From: Lysinibacillus agricola
GTDB taxonomy: Bacteria; Bacillota; Bacilli; Bacillales_A; Planococcaceae
Assembly (NCBI RefSeq): GCF_016638705.1
Contig: NZ_CP067341.1
Span: 4,777,501-4,841,500, forward strand
Length of the DNA stretch: 64,000 bases
Reading direction: 5' to 3'
Positions 26,690 to 35,864 of this stretch are shown here, one piece after another. Position numbers and translations under genes: made by a program. The notes below the pieces were generated by a model. That model was not told where the DNA came from and did no database searches. It saw only the letters and a list, made by a program, of their open reading frames with translations. Each line of letters starts with the position of its first letter. Position 1 is the stretch's first letter.

Positions 26690-26747
26690 GTCTTTTATAC
26701 AAAAACAACTGTTCTTTCTATAAGAACAAAAGGAGATCGTAAACGTT

Positions 26748-27800
26748 ATGTGGAAAGGCCTTATTGAAGAATATAAACAATTTTTACCCGTAACAGAAAA
26801 CACACCTGCTTTAACTTTAAACGAAGGCAATACGCCTCTTATACATTTAGTAAATTTATCTAAAAAACTTGGCATTGAGCTTTATGGAAAAATCGAAGGT
26901 GCAAATCCAACAGGTTCATTCAAAGACCGTGGTATGGTGTTTGCCGTTGCAAAAGCAATTGAAGACGGTAGCAAATGTGTTATTTGTGCCTCAACTGGTA
27001 ACACATCAGCCGCGGCAGCAGCTTATGCAACACGTGCAGGAATCCAATCTATCGTCGTTATTCCTAAAGGAAAAGTGGCTCTAGGTAAGCTAGCACAAGC
27101 GACAATGTATGGTGCAAAGATTATCGAAATCGACGGTAATTTTGATGATGCATTAAATATTGTTCGTCAAGTAAGTGAAACAACTCCTGTGGCACTTGTA
27201 AACTCTGTAAATCCATACCGCATTGAAGGGCAAAAAACGGCATCATTTGAAATTGTAGATGCTTTAGGAGCAGCTCCAGATTATCTTTGCATCCCTGTTG
27301 GTAACGCAGGTAACATTACTGCATACTGGAAGGGCTTTAAAGAATATGACGTAGCAAAAGGCTCTGGTTTACCAAAGATGTTCGGCTTTGAAGCTGAAGG
27401 TGCAGCAGCGATTGTAAAAGGTGGACCTATTGCTAATCCTGAGACAGTGGCAACAGCTATTCGAATTGGTAATCCTGCAAGCTGGAAATTTGCTGAAGCA
27501 GCTCGTGATGAGTCTGGCGGAATTATTGATTCAGTTACAGACGAAGAAATTTTAGCTGCTTACAAATTAATTGCTGGCACTGAAGGAATTTTCGTTGAAC
27601 CAGGCTCAGCTGCATCATTAGCAGGTGTTATTAAATCAGTTGAAAATGGCAAAATTGCAAAGGGCTCTAAAGTTGTTACAATTTTCACGGGTAATGGATT
27701 GAAAGATCCTGATACTGCAATGAATGTCTCGACTGTAGATGTTGTTTCACTTAAAAATGATGAGGAAGAAATTCGAAAATACATCGAGGGTGTACTATGA
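26748..27800 (+). CDS. thrC: Threonine synthase
   Basis: A 350-residue PLP enzyme converting O-phosphohomoserine to threonine. The start follows AAAGGAGATCG. Motifs: EGNTPL, the PLP lysine in [11 protein letters not shown], the pyridoxal-phosphate loop [15 protein letters not shown], and [12 protein letters not shown]. This is the short Gram-positive form. It overlaps thrB by four bases (ATGA), so the operon is translationally coupled. Confidence 0.97.
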   Translation: MWKGLIEEYKQFLPVTENTPALTLNEGNTPLIHLVNLSKKLGIELYGKIEGANPTGSFKDRGMVFAVAKAIEDGSKCVICASTGNTSAAAAAYATRAGIQSIVVIPKGKVALGKLAQATMYGAKIIEIDGNFDDALNIVRQVSETTPVALVNSVNPYRIEGQKTASFEIVDALGAAPDYLCIPVGNAGNITAYWKGFKEYDVAKGSGLPKMFGFEAEGAAAIVKGGPIANPETVATAIRIGNPASWKFAEAARDESGGIIDSVTDEEILAAYKLIAGTEGIFVEPGSAASLAGVIKSVENGKIAKGSKVVTIFTGNGLKDPDTAMNVSTVDVVSLKNDEEEIRKYIEGVL

Positions 27801-28711
27801 GTAATATGTGGCAAATCTCAGTTCCTGGGAGCACAGCCAATCTAGGCCCTGGCTTTGATTCAATAGGACTTGGCTTGTCTCTTTACTTAAAGTTAACTGT
27901 TTCTATACAGGATCGATGGGAAATTATCCATCTCGATGATAATGGTCCTAAAGAGTTTGAGTTGGAAGAGCACTTACTATACGTGATTGCCAAAAAAATT
28001 GCGGATCAATACGGTAAGCAGCTACCTGCCTGCCGTGTTGAAATGGCAAGTGAGCTTCCATTAGCCCGTGGTTTAGGGAGCAGTGCAGCAGTCATCGTTG
28101 CAGGAATTGAACTAACTAACCAAGTCTGTGACCTAGGCTTAACTGTACAGGATAAACTCAATTTATCCTCACAAATCGAAGGACATCCAGACAATGCAAC
28201 AGCTTCAGTATTAGGAGGATTAACAATTTCTTCAATGAATGAAAATGGCGTTGTCGATACATTTCATTTCAATGATATTGATGCTTCCTTTGTTGTGTAT
28301 GTACCCGATGTCGAACTAAAAACAAGTGAATCTCGTTCTGTTTTACCAGAACAATTTGAACGTGCCTATGCAGTGAATGCCTCTGCAAATGCAAATATGC
28401 TAGCTGCCTCATTAATGGCTCGTGATTTTGAGCGTGCAGGTCGTTATATGGAAGCCGATTTATTCCATGAACCTTTCCGCGCCAAATTAATTCCACAATA
28501 TACAGAGATTCATGAAGCCGCAAAGGCTAATGGTGCATTTGGAACAGCTTTAAGCGGAGCAGGGCCAACGCTAATTTCCATCATCCCTACTGCTATTGCA
28601 CATGATTTCGTAAATGCCATGAAAAATCAATTTCCAGAGCATCAAATTATCTTAACAAAAGCCGATGAATATGGTGTACAGGTAAAATTTGAACGTCTAC
28701 TGCAAAAGTAG
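27797..28711 (+). CDS. thrB: Homoserine kinase
   Basis: A 304-residue GHMP kinase that makes O-phosphohomoserine for ThrC. Motifs: [16 protein letters not shown] at the N-terminus, the ATP loop [31 protein letters not shown], and the C-terminal [13 protein letters not shown]. It is the second gene of the operon, followed 27 bases later by the mtnX-like gene. Confidence 0.97.
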   Translation: MSNMWQISVPGSTANLGPGFDSIGLGLSLYLKLTVSIQDRWEIIHLDDNGPKEFELEEHLLYVIAKKIADQYGKQLPACRVEMASELPLARGLGSSAAVIVAGIELTNQVCDLGLTVQDKLNLSSQIEGHPDNATASVLGGLTISSMNENGVVDTFHFNDIDASFVVYVPDVELKTSESRSVLPEQFERAYAVNASANANMLAASLMARDFERAGRYMEADLFHEPFRAKLIPQYTEIHEAAKANGAFGTALSGAGPTLISIIPTAIAHDFVNAMKNQFPEHQIILTKADEYGVQVKFERLLQK

Positions 28712-28738
28712 ACATTTTTTCTTGAAGGGGGAAGTAGC

Positions 28739-29422
28739 TTGAAACCAATTATTTTCTGTGATTTTGATGGCACTATAACAGAAACAGATAATATCGTCTC
28801 ACTAATGACTCAATTCGTTCCAGAAGAATCTGAGAAAATTGCTAAAGCAATGATGGAACAAACTATAACCTTTAAAGATGGCGTTTCAGCAATGTTTGAG
28901 CTATTATCAACTAAACAAAAGGATGCTGTTATCCAATATTTATTAGATACGGCCATTATACGCGAGGGTTTTGGCGATTTCGTTCGCTTCGCACGGGAGA
29001 AACATATTCCGTTTTATATTGTTAGTGGAGGTGTCGATTTTTTCATTGAGCCACTTCTAAAAAAATACGGCCCATTTTCTGATATATATTGTAATAGCGC
29101 TGATTTTTCAGGACAACAAATTAAGCTCGTCTTTTCAAATAGCTGTGATGAGGAATGTGCGAAATTTGAGACACAGGGCTGTGGCTGCTGCAAAGCAAGC
29201 GTCATGCGAAAGGTCGCACAGAGCGATCATTTTAAAATCGTGATTGGAGATTCCCTTTCTGATTTTGAGGCTGCAAAACAGGCAGATTTAGTGCTTGCTA
29301 GGGATCATCTTATTAAACGCTGCGAAGACCTTCATCTTCCTTATAAGCCCTTTGAGACATTCTATGACTGCTTAGAAATGGTAAAAGAGCTTATGGAAGC
29401 AGAAAAGGCTGTTTCAATGTAA
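28739..29422 (+). CDS. mtnX: HAD-superfamily MtnX-like phosphatase
   Basis: A 227-residue HAD phosphatase resembling MtnX, the methionine-salvage enzyme for 2-hydroxy-3-keto-5-methylthiopentenyl-1-phosphate. It has the nucleophile motif CDFDGTITETDN (D8, D10), IREGFGDFVRF, IVSGGVDFFIEP, the Cys cluster CGCCKASVMRK, and IGDSLSDFEAAK. The TTG start follows AAGGGGGAAG. It sits alone after thrCB, without other mtn genes. A role as a threonine-pathway phosphatase, as proposed for ThrH-like HADs, cannot be excluded. Confidence 0.82.
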   Translation: MKPIIFCDFDGTITETDNIVSLMTQFVPEESEKIAKAMMEQTITFKDGVSAMFELLSTKQKDAVIQYLLDTAIIREGFGDFVRFAREKHIPFYIVSGGVDFFIEPLLKKYGPFSDIYCNSADFSGQQIKLVFSNSCDEECAKFETQGCGCCKASVMRKVAQSDHFKIVIGDSLSDFEAAKQADLVLARDHLIKRCEDLHLPYKPFETFYDCLEMVKELMEAEKAVSM

Positions 29423-29482
29423 TGAAAAAAATTAGAGCAATGGCGGTATGGTTAATAAGTGCCGCTCTTATTTCTATCTAAC

Positions 29483-29518
29483 AAAGGGAGCCATCCTCCA
29501 ATTAGATGGCTCCCTTTC
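29483..29518. terminator. Strong hairpin after the thr operon
   Basis: AAAGGGAGCCATC (29483-29495) pairs with GATGGCTCCCTTT (29505-29517). The T tracts are short on both sides, so it may act as a stabilising or weak bidirectional terminator. A second imperfect pair (AGAGC...GCTCT) lies just before it. Confidence 0.65.
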
Positions 29519-29540
29519 CACGTTCATGATTTATCCCGCA

Positions 29541-29569
29541 TTAACTGCCGTAAATGCCCGATTAGTGAA
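29541..29569. repeat. Short dispersed repeat, copy 1
   Basis: TTAACTGCCGTAAATGCCCG continues into ATTAGTGAA. Nearly the same 29-30 bp occurs at 30364-30393 on the other side of the PAP2 gene, in direct orientation, differing by one insertion and a few substitutions. Confidence 0.7.
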
Positions 29570-29577
29570 TACTAATA

Positions 29578-29608
29578 ATCAGTGGAGGATGAAGAACCCC
29601 CCACTGAT
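29578..29608 (-). terminator. Terminator overlapping the PAP2 stop codon
   Basis: ATCAGTGG pairs with CCACTGAT across a 14-base loop. The promoter-proximal arm begins within the TGA stop codon of the PAP2 gene. Confidence 0.65.
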
Positions 29609-30225
29609 CAAAGTTTCACTTTATTTTTCGCTATAAAAAATCTCTTTCGACGTTCATACCAAAAGACACAGATAATGAACCACGTATACCCCATACTCCA
29701 TCCAGCCAAAACATCTGAAGCAAAATGACGGGCACCAGCAACTCGTGACAAACCAATAAGTCCCGTTAATATAATTGCCCCAAGCCAAAGTATAGTTTTA
29801 CGCCCCTTGCTATTGTTCTCCGAAAAAATATAGGCAGTTGTAAATAAATACAAGATGCCTGTCATAGCATGTCCAGATGGAAAGCTAAAGGATGTTAATT
29901 GTTCCTCAATTTCAGGCCTTGGTCGTTGCACCCATTTTTTCAATAATTGGTTCAGAACATTTCCACCTGCAATTGTTAACAAAACAAATAATATGCCTCG
30001 ATAATTTTTTACTTTCCATGCTAAATACACTATTAGAACAATAGCCACAGACACTACAAATGCCGGTTCTCCTATATAATGAAAAAATTCTATAAATCGA
30101 TTACCGAAAAATAAATCAGCCATTTTTGTATCAAATGTATTGATTAACTTACTTTGAAAAGTAACACGTAACACAAAAAAGATAATGAGCGTTAATACCG
30201 CTAAAGGATAAGCCCATTTTTTCAT
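29608..30225 (-). CDS. PAP2-family membrane phosphatase
   Basis: A 205-residue integral membrane acid phosphatase. The three signature motifs are KKWVQRPRP, FSFPSGHAM and SRVAGARHFASDV, on the extracellular side between about six hydrophobic segments. Candidates for substrate are undecaprenyl pyrophosphate (bacitracin resistance, BcrC-like) or phosphatidylglycerol phosphate. The ATG at 30225 is eight bases from GAGGTGG. The gene is flanked on both sides by a 29-30-bp direct repeat. Confidence 0.9.
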   Translation of the reverse strand: MKKWAYPLAVLTLIIFFVLRVTFQSKLINTFDTKMADLFFGNRFIEFFHYIGEPAFVVSVAIVLIVYLAWKVKNYRGILFVLLTIAGGNVLNQLLKKWVQRPRPEIEEQLTSFSFPSGHAMTGILYLFTTAYIFSENNSKGRKTILWLGAIILTGLIGLSRVAGARHFASDVLAGWSMGYTWFIICVFWYERRKRFFIAKNKVKL

Positions 30226-30363
30226 ATAATACTCCACCTCAAAACTCTATGCTGTTATATTTTTCACATCATATCATATTTAAGTCAGCTAGAGGTGAAT
30301 TTGCTTTTTATCCCTTGTAATACTCCCCACCCCAAATTTAGAGAAACGAAGTTAGGTACGAGG

Positions 30364-30393
30364 TTAACTGTCCGTAATTGCCCGATTGGTGAA
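30364..30393. repeat. Short dispersed repeat, copy 2
   Basis: TTAACTGTCCGTAATTGCCC then GATTGGTGAA; the second copy of the sequence at 29541. Confidence 0.7.
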
Positions 30394-30400
30394 ACTTTAT

Positions 30401-30529
30401 CTAACCCAATGTGCCCCCTCTTTCCTGAGGTATGACAAATGTTTTTTCTTCTGCTTTATTAAAATAATTTGAAAGAGCTAATGCAACGATAAATAAGATT
30501 GCAACGATAGGTATTATTTTTCTAAACAA
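30401..30529 (-). CDS. 42-residue single-pass membrane peptide
   Basis: A TTG at 30529, eleven bases after GAGG, opens a 42-codon frame: a basic start (FRKIIP), a hydrophobic segment (IVAILFIVALALSNYF), and a charged tail (NKAEEKTFVIPQERG). The ribosome site lies just after the stop codon of the 299-residue gene at 30559, so the two probably share a transcript. It is not recognised. A single-span peptide behind a soluble unknown protein could be its partner, but that is speculation. Confidence 0.5.
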   Translation of the reverse strand: MFRKIIPIVAILFIVALALSNYFNKAEEKTFVIPQERGGTLG

Positions 30530-30558
30530 AATATACACTTCCTCATCTTCAGTTTGAA

Positions 30559-31458
30559 TTATTTTAATAATACTGGATCAAATAACCAATCCTTTGGTCC
30601 AAAGTTTTTATCCTTCTCTCCTCTTACTTCACGAGATATATTGTTTTTAATAATTAATTCTCTAAACTTTCTACTGAACAAAGTTTTTCGGTATAAATAC
30701 CTTCCATCATGGCTCCATTCTGCCGAGAAAAATACATCGTCTTTTAAATTGGTTACATCTTTGCACTGATAAATATCAGGTCCGTTGATAATCCCACTTA
30801 AACCACATCGGCATGGTGGTTGCTCTGTCGCAAAATACAATTTAACTCTTTCAGTGCTGCATTCTGGTAATACTTGTGTCGGTATAATTTGAAAGGCTTG
30901 TTGCTTCCCTTCTTCCGGTCCTTGATGAATAACCTCTAAAAGTTCATAGCCTTTAATATTCTCTTGCTTCATTAATGTCACTAATTCCTGTGACGCTACC
31001 CAATATCCGCTCACATGAACTAGATGACGATCTTTCATTTCTGTTGTATCTATCACTAATGGTGAAAGTTGCTCTTTTTCCTTAAGTCCACAATGCTGGC
31101 AATGGGTGCTTATAGAAAATAAAGTTCCTTTATCGTCTATAAACATATCAGGTGAGTTACCTGTTGAATTTAATGTAAACAATGGTGCTTGCTCATATTC
31201 GCTATCTGAAAAATCAAAGTAAAAACGTTCTCCGATTGAAACAATCCCTAATTCGCGTTCCAATGATTTATATAATGCTGCTACATGTTCATATGTTACA
31301 TCTTCATTTAATGTGAAAATAGGATTAAATGATGCCTTTAAATTTCTTTTTCTTATTTCAGGGGCACCGATAAAAATACCAAAGCGATTATACACTTTAA
31401 TGACTTGATCTTGACTAGATTCATCTATAGAAAATAAATTTTCAAGTTCTACTTTCAA
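30559..31458 (-). CDS. Unrecognised 299-residue protein with two Cys-x-Cys-Gly motifs
   Basis: A soluble protein without signal peptide or membrane segment. It has CQHCG near residue 118 and CRCG near residue 219, suggesting a metal site. Other blocks are FGIFIGAPEIRKRNLKASF, ERFYFDFSD, HVSGYWVASQELV and the C-terminal NFGPKDWLFDPVLLK. The layout recalls the double-CXXCG proteins of Myxococcus (SitI6-like, immunity-type), but I cannot confirm homology. It lies just outside the left boundary of the com segment. The TTG start is weakly supported by AAAGG. Confidence 0.7.
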   Translation of the reverse strand: MKVELENLFSIDESSQDQVIKVYNRFGIFIGAPEIRKRNLKASFNPIFTLNEDVTYEHVAALYKSLERELGIVSIGERFYFDFSDSEYEQAPLFTLNSTGNSPDMFIDDKGTLFSISTHCQHCGLKEKEQLSPLVIDTTEMKDRHLVHVSGYWVASQELVTLMKQENIKGYELLEVIHQGPEEGKQQAFQIIPTQVLPECSTERVKLYFATEQPPCRCGLSGIINGPDIYQCKDVTNLKDDVFFSAEWSHDGRYLYRKTLFSRKFRELIIKNNISREVRGEKDKNFGPKDWLFDPVLLK

Positions 31459-31655
31459 AATACACGCCTACCTTTATATAAAGTTTTATGGTGAAGTACG
31501 TTGACTAGCTAGTATCTTAAAAAAATCTACAATCTCTACTTTATTCATAGATAGTCAGGCTGCTTATTTTAAACGAAATCTTATAAATATTTATTACTTA
31601 CTATAACAAATCTACTTAACCACGATTATATTAAGCCTACCAGTACTTACACCGA

Positions 31656-31693
31656 CATTTCAACGTTGGGTTTACGCCAATTTTTTGGCGGTC
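31656..31693. repeat. Left inverted repeat bounding the comQXPA segment
   Basis: CATTTCAACGTTGGGTTTAC continues into GCCAATTTTTTGGCGGTC. Its first 25 bases match the reverse complement of 36065-36089 at 22 positions, and the final TGGCGGTC also matches. The inner part is itself a hairpin (CGCCA/TGGCG). Confidence 0.8.
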
Positions 31694-31728
31694 TTTGACC
31701 CGATTTCTGGCGTGATTTGGCGGTCATA

Positions 31729-31757
31729 TAAAAAACACCGCCAAAAAATGGCGGTGT
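31729..31757 (-). terminator. comA terminator
   Basis: ACACCGCCA (31735-31743) pairs with TGGCGGTGT (31749-31757). The minus strand continues TTTTTTATAT. The stem uses the same GGCGGT sequence as the flanking repeats. Confidence 0.85.
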
Positions 31758-31895
31758 CACACGAGGATTATAGGTATTTAGAATTATGATTAAGGGATAA
31801 TTACCTAAGTCAAAATATGGAACTCCAAATACACCTAATCTCTCCCTTTTTATTGAAAAATATACCAATATCAATGAGTATAACATATAGATAAA

Positions 31896-32519
31896 CTATA
31901 GTAAATTCATTCTTTCTGCAAGATTTACAGCCTCGGTACGAGAATCTACATTCAACAAAGAAAACAGCTGTGTTAAATATCTTTCGGTTGTTCGTTGAGG
32001 GATATTTAGCTCAATAGCAATTGCTTTATTCGTATGCCCTTCCGCAATCAGTCTTAAAATTTTCTTTTCTTTTTCGTTTAAGTGAATATCGAGTTTAGCG
32101 TCCTGCAATTTAAATCGATTATCGAGAAAATCCAAGAAATTTTGAGGTAAAACAATTTCACCATTTGCAATGGCTCGAACAGTTCGTAAAATTTGTTCCT
32201 TAGAGGCTGTTTTAGCTAAAATACCTTCTATTTTCCGTTCTAAAATAAGTGGATAATAATCAGTAGTATCGTCACCCGTATAAAGGATAATTGAAGCATT
32301 TGATTGGATAGCTTTAATGCTGCGTGCTAAATTGATACCATTTTCTAACGGCATATTTATATCAATTAAATAGATATCATAGGGTTTGTCTTTAATTCTC
32401 TGTATGACATGAGTTGCATCACTTTCTGTATCAACTATAATATCTTCATTTTCTTGAAATAAATTTTTCGTTCCCTCTAACACAATAGGGTGATCATCCA
32501 CTATGAGCATCGTAATCAA
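31896..32519 (-). CDS. comA: ComA-like response regulator (NarL/FixJ type)
   Basis: About 207 residues. The receiver domain has TMLIVDDHP with the acidic pair, phospho-acceptor Asp in YDIYLIDINMP, and YTGDD. The C-terminal LuxR-type HTH (about 145-207) has EKKILRLIAEGHTNKAIAIELNIPQRTTERYL. In the ComQXPA system it is phosphorylated by ComP and activates surfactin-type, competence or exoproduct genes. The TTG at 32519 is best spaced from AAGGAAG; a GTG at 32528 is an alternative. It overlaps comP by 26 bp. Confidence 0.92.
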   Translation of the reverse strand: MITMLIVDDHPIVLEGTKNLFQENEDIIVDTESDATHVIQRIKDKPYDIYLIDINMPLENGINLARSIKAIQSNASIILYTGDDTTDYYPLILERKIEGILAKTASKEQILRTVRAIANGEIVLPQNFLDFLDNRFKLQDAKLDIHLNEKEKKILRLIAEGHTNKAIAIELNIPQRTTERYLTQLFSLLNVDSRTEAVNLAERMNLL

Positions 32520-34818
32520 GTGTGTCACTTCCTTCTTTTACTGTAATTCTAATAGACATTCCTTCATTAGCCTGTGAATCGATGTAAAAATGCCCGTTAA
32601 AGGCCTTTACACGCTCTTGCATACCCCGAAGTCCCATCGATTCTGCGACAATAATATCATTAACATTGCAGCCTACACCATCATCCTTGTAAATGATTTC
32701 GAAACCATCGTCCCATTCTTGAAGATGAATTTCAACTGTTGTTGCATAGGAATGTTTTAAAGCATTGTTGAGTAATTCTTGAAATAGTCGATAGATCATT
32801 AAATTCATACGCTCATCCTCTAAATAAAGGCGATCTATCGTATAAATTAACACAAAACTAGCTCTTTCTATTACTTTGCGAATTAGCTTTTCTAATGCTG
32901 CATTTAGCCCTAATGTGTCTAATAATGGGGGCTTCAAATTTTCACAATAAGCTCTTAAATCATGTAAGGATGTAACCATCTGCTTATGAATTTTTGCAAG
33001 TTTTCGCTGGATATCTGTTGTATCCTTCGCATTGATAAGGACATCAACCTCTCGAGCAATATGAAGCTGCTCTTGCAAATTTGTATCATGTAGTTCTTGA
33101 GCTAATTGATATTTCTCCTCTTCAAACCTTAACCATAATAACTTGTTTAACCAAGGTAATTGACTATCACCGGCCTGCCTCATATGTTTTAGTTCCTCTA
33201 AAAGTTCTTCCACCATCTTAGTATTTTCAATGAAATTATTTACATATAATAAGAGCAATTCAAGCCATAGAAGCTCTTCATCTTTTAAATGAATTGAATT
33301 GTTATGTCCCAATACTAATACTCTTTTATAATGCGCATCTTGATGGAGGAAGGCTAGATATACTTGGTCAAATTTTTTAATTTCCCCTAATTTTATATCT
33401 TCCATTAACACCGGATTAATCGGGAGCCTACCCTCAACCGTTGATGTAAATTGCTTTGTGTCATAATCATAAGTTAATACAAATACATGCTCAAGCTCAA
33501 GATGTAGAGAAACTTCATGAGCAAATTTCTCTAGAAGCTCATCTATTTTTATTGTTTTACCAATCTTATCTACTGCCGTATATAACTGATGTATATAATC
33601 CCCTTTTGTCGAAAATAAGATTTTTCGTTTTCGGTAATCGACTTTCTCTTTTATGTAAAAAAGAACAACTAACGATGAAAAAGTAAAAAATGAAACACCT
33701 GATATTACGGTCATCGTTAAATATTTCCCTGCAATCCAATACAAACCAACTATAAACCACACAGTAAAAATCAACGAAAAAATTACATAGTAACGGAGTC
33801 TTGTAATATGGTATTCAATATCAAATAGCCGCTCTGCTAATTGCGTAAAAATAAAACTAAACGGAATTAACAATAAAAATAGAGCACTAATTTCTGCTGA
33901 AAGTATAGATTGATGAAATAAAATGTAAGGGAGTGCATATAGAAAAAGGAATGGCAGAAACGGAATCAGTATACTAATTAATAAAATTTTTAACTGAGGC
34001 GATTTATATTTGAAATAGCTTAGCAATAAAATACTAAGTATGATAATAAGGAAAATGAAGAACACAGCTAGTACAATATTCGAAAGTAAATTATTAATAG
34101 CAGGGTAAATAATGCCAGTGCCACCCAATATCATTGCTATCACAGGGAGTATATAAAACAATTTTATATTGTTAGAAAGCAACCAATTTGTTTTTAAAAA
34201 TGTATAATAATTCCTTAAGAAATGGAGTAATAACACTAAGCATAGCAACATGCTACCACGGTTAACGATTACACCAATACTGTTTAGAGCGCCGGATGAA
34301 CCAATGCTAACATAAGCCATGGAAACAGTGAGCATAAATAATATAAGTAAACATAAAAGAGATGTATTTTTTTGTTTAAAATATAAGTAAAACACAATAA
34401 TTAGTGTTAAAAAAAAGTAACAGGCAGGTATTATCAATATATAATAATAATATTGCTCTAGTACATCAAATCTACTAATTCTCACATCAATTATTTGTTC
34501 GTTAGGCTTCATTATTGTTAGTAAGCTTGCCGTACGTATTAAATGATCATGTTTTACATTAGGGACATCCTCTGTTTGCATGTTATTTACACTTAAAATA
34601 ACATCCCCTTCAGAAATTCGAATTCCATCCTCTAATTGTTTATTATATGAACTAGTTACTACCCATTCCCCATTTTCTTCTTTTAAATCTATACCCAAAG
34701 AAGGCTTGCTATAAGTAATATACATTAGGTAAGAGCCTAGCAATATGTAAATACTTATAGCAAGCAGAAACCATATACGTTTAATTATTTTTAGTTCCAA
34801 AATCCATTTTCTAAGCAT
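32494..34818 (-). CDS. comP: ComP-like sensor histidine kinase
   Basis: A 774-residue kinase, close to B. subtilis ComP (769). TM1 spans about 15-35, then an extracytoplasmic PDZ-like domain (about 38-115: ISEGDVILSVNNMQTEDV), then about nine further hydrophobic segments to about 385. The cytoplasmic region has the phosphoacceptor box LAQELHDTNLQEQLH, the N box FQELLNNALKHS and the G boxes DDGVGC and MGLRGMQERV. It senses the modified ComX peptide. It starts inside the 3' end of comX (28-bp overlap). Confidence 0.94.
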   Translation of the reverse strand: MLRKWILELKIIKRIWFLLAISIYILLGSYLMYITYSKPSLGIDLKEENGEWVVTSSYNKQLEDGIRISEGDVILSVNNMQTEDVPNVKHDHLIRTASLLTIMKPNEQIIDVRISRFDVLEQYYYYILIIPACYFFLTLIIVFYLYFKQKNTSLLCLLILFMLTVSMAYVSIGSSGALNSIGVIVNRGSMLLCLVLLLHFLRNYYTFLKTNWLLSNNIKLFYILPVIAMILGGTGIIYPAINNLLSNIVLAVFFIFLIIILSILLLSYFKYKSPQLKILLISILIPFLPFLFLYALPYILFHQSILSAEISALFLLLIPFSFIFTQLAERLFDIEYHITRLRYYVIFSLIFTVWFIVGLYWIAGKYLTMTVISGVSFFTFSSLVVLFYIKEKVDYRKRKILFSTKGDYIHQLYTAVDKIGKTIKIDELLEKFAHEVSLHLELEHVFVLTYDYDTKQFTSTVEGRLPINPVLMEDIKLGEIKKFDQVYLAFLHQDAHYKRVLVLGHNNSIHLKDEELLWLELLLLYVNNFIENTKMVEELLEELKHMRQAGDSQLPWLNKLLWLRFEEEKYQLAQELHDTNLQEQLHIAREVDVLINAKDTTDIQRKLAKIHKQMVTSLHDLRAYCENLKPPLLDTLGLNAALEKLIRKVIERASFVLIYTIDRLYLEDERMNLMIYRLFQELLNNALKHSYATTVEIHLQEWDDGFEIIYKDDGVGCNVNDIIVAESMGLRGMQERVKAFNGHFYIDSQANEGMSIRITVKEGSDTLDYDAHSG

Positions 34819-34949
34819 ACTTTTTCTTCAAACGAGTCAAGTATCGCTTTTTGCTCAATAGCTGAAATTCCAATTAATGAGGCTTTTTGTTCCTTTAATA
34901 GAGCAACTAGCTCTGGGTTCTTTTCTAGATGTTGAATTACATTAATCAT
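34791..34949 (-). CDS. comX: ComX pheromone precursor (52 residues)
   Basis: A short gene between comQ and comP. The ATG at 34949 follows GAGGAGAG, and the TAA is at 34793-34791. The product begins MINVIQHLEKNPELVALL and ends KVCLENGFWN. The N-terminal leader is helical and typical of ComX. The only tryptophan is W51, one from the end, the residue that ComQ isoprenylates. The mature pheromone would be a short C-terminal peptide of roughly 6-10 residues, cleavage site unknown. The start is 12 bp after the comQ stop, and the end overlaps comP by 28 bp. Confidence 0.92.
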   Translation of the reverse strand: MINVIQHLEKNPELVALLKEQKASLIGISAIEQKAILDSFEEKVCLENGFWN

Positions 34950-34961
34950 ACAAATCTCTCC

Positions 34962-35864
34962 TCATTTCATTAGTTTATTTAGGTAGTTTTTACCCAATTC
35001 GTTTATAGCTACATTTTCAAGAATATTTAATGCTTTTAACTTATAAACATTTTTAATAGTAATTGCATAACGTATTGCACCACCATTTGTCAACTCGTTT
35101 TCCGTAGCATTATTATCCAAAAATGCAACTATATCATTATTATAATAGTTTATAACAGATTTTGAAACATCATTTTTCTGTGATAAAAGATAAATAATAG
35201 GCAGTGAGTATCTTTTATTTAGCAAGTCATTTTTAGGTCCCCAAGTTTTTAAACTTTGAATATCGTTTTTAATTTGTTGGATAATACCTATGTATTTCCC
35301 ATACTCCTCAACCTCAGGAGATATTTCTCCTTTTGCAAGAACTTCACCAATTAAGCAACCCATTGCTGTTAAAGAACCAGACTTTTGGTCAATCATTTGT
35401 AAATATGATTCCTCATCCCTACAAATATTGAGTAAATCTAGCTGCTGACCGTTTATACTCCGTAATGCATAATCCTCTAGTATTTGAATAGCAGTATTTT
35501 TGTGTTTAAAGGAAGTCTCATGAATAGTTTTAGAAGCCATCACTAGCATAGCTAAAGCAACATTTAATGATAATTCAGGTGTTTCACTCCAAGTGTAGTC
35601 CGAATCCTTGTCCTGCAAGTCATCGATAATATCAAAAGACAAAATTAGAAGTTCAATAGCTGCGGCTACTTTATAGATGTCCTCGTTCAAACAATCTGTA
35701 AATGCTTCATAATGCAAATAACATAGCTTACCAAATGAATAGCCTACTATTTTCTTCTCTTCTTTAAAACTTTCTAGCATCGACCGTAGTTTATGGCCTA
35801 TCAATGCCTCATTTTTAATAAGAATGTCCAATGATTCATTAATTTGTTCGTCTATCACCTTCAA
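34962..35864 (-). CDS. comQ: ComQ isoprenyl transferase for the ComX pheromone
   Basis: A 300-residue all-helical prenyl-transferase-family protein that modifies and helps export ComX. The first aspartate-rich motif is DDLQD (residues 81-85 in FDIIDDLQDKDSD). The second is reduced (NDIQS near 200), as is usual for ComQ compared with polyprenyl synthases. The family context (comQ-X-P-A order with overlaps) makes the call firm. The TTG start has GGGGGTAGAGG upstream. Specificity (geranyl or farnesyl) cannot be read by eye. Confidence 0.93.
   Translation of the reverse strand: MKVIDEQINESLDILIKNEALIGHKLRSMLESFKEEKKIVGYSFGKLCYLHYEAFTDCLNEDIYKVAAAIELLILSFDIIDDLQDKDSDYTWSETPELSLNVALAMLVMASKTIHETSFKHKNTAIQILEDYALRSINGQQLDLLNICRDEESYLQMIDQKSGSLTAMGCLIGEVLAKGEISPEVEEYGKYIGIIQQIKNDIQSLKTWGPKNDLLNKRYSLPIIYLLSQKNDVSKSVINYYNNDIVAFLDNNATENELTNGGAIRYAITIKNVYKLKALNILENVAINELGKNYLNKLMK

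Larger units (their letters stand above)
31459..31895. other. Intergenic stretch downstream of comA
   Basis: No supported gene; a 79-codon frame overlaps the hairpins and lacks a ribosome site. It contains the left inverted repeat of the com segment (31656-31693), a second GGCG-rich palindrome, and the comA terminator (31729-31757). Confidence 0.6.

Noticed and set aside
26660..26747. T-box or threonine attenuator before thrC
   Set aside because: The leader between promoter and start is under 60 bases, with no T-box sequence, Thr-rich leader peptide or terminator hairpin.
31647..31886. A 79-codon minus-strand frame downstream of comA
   Set aside because: It overlaps the comA terminator and the left inverted repeat, and has no ribosome site.
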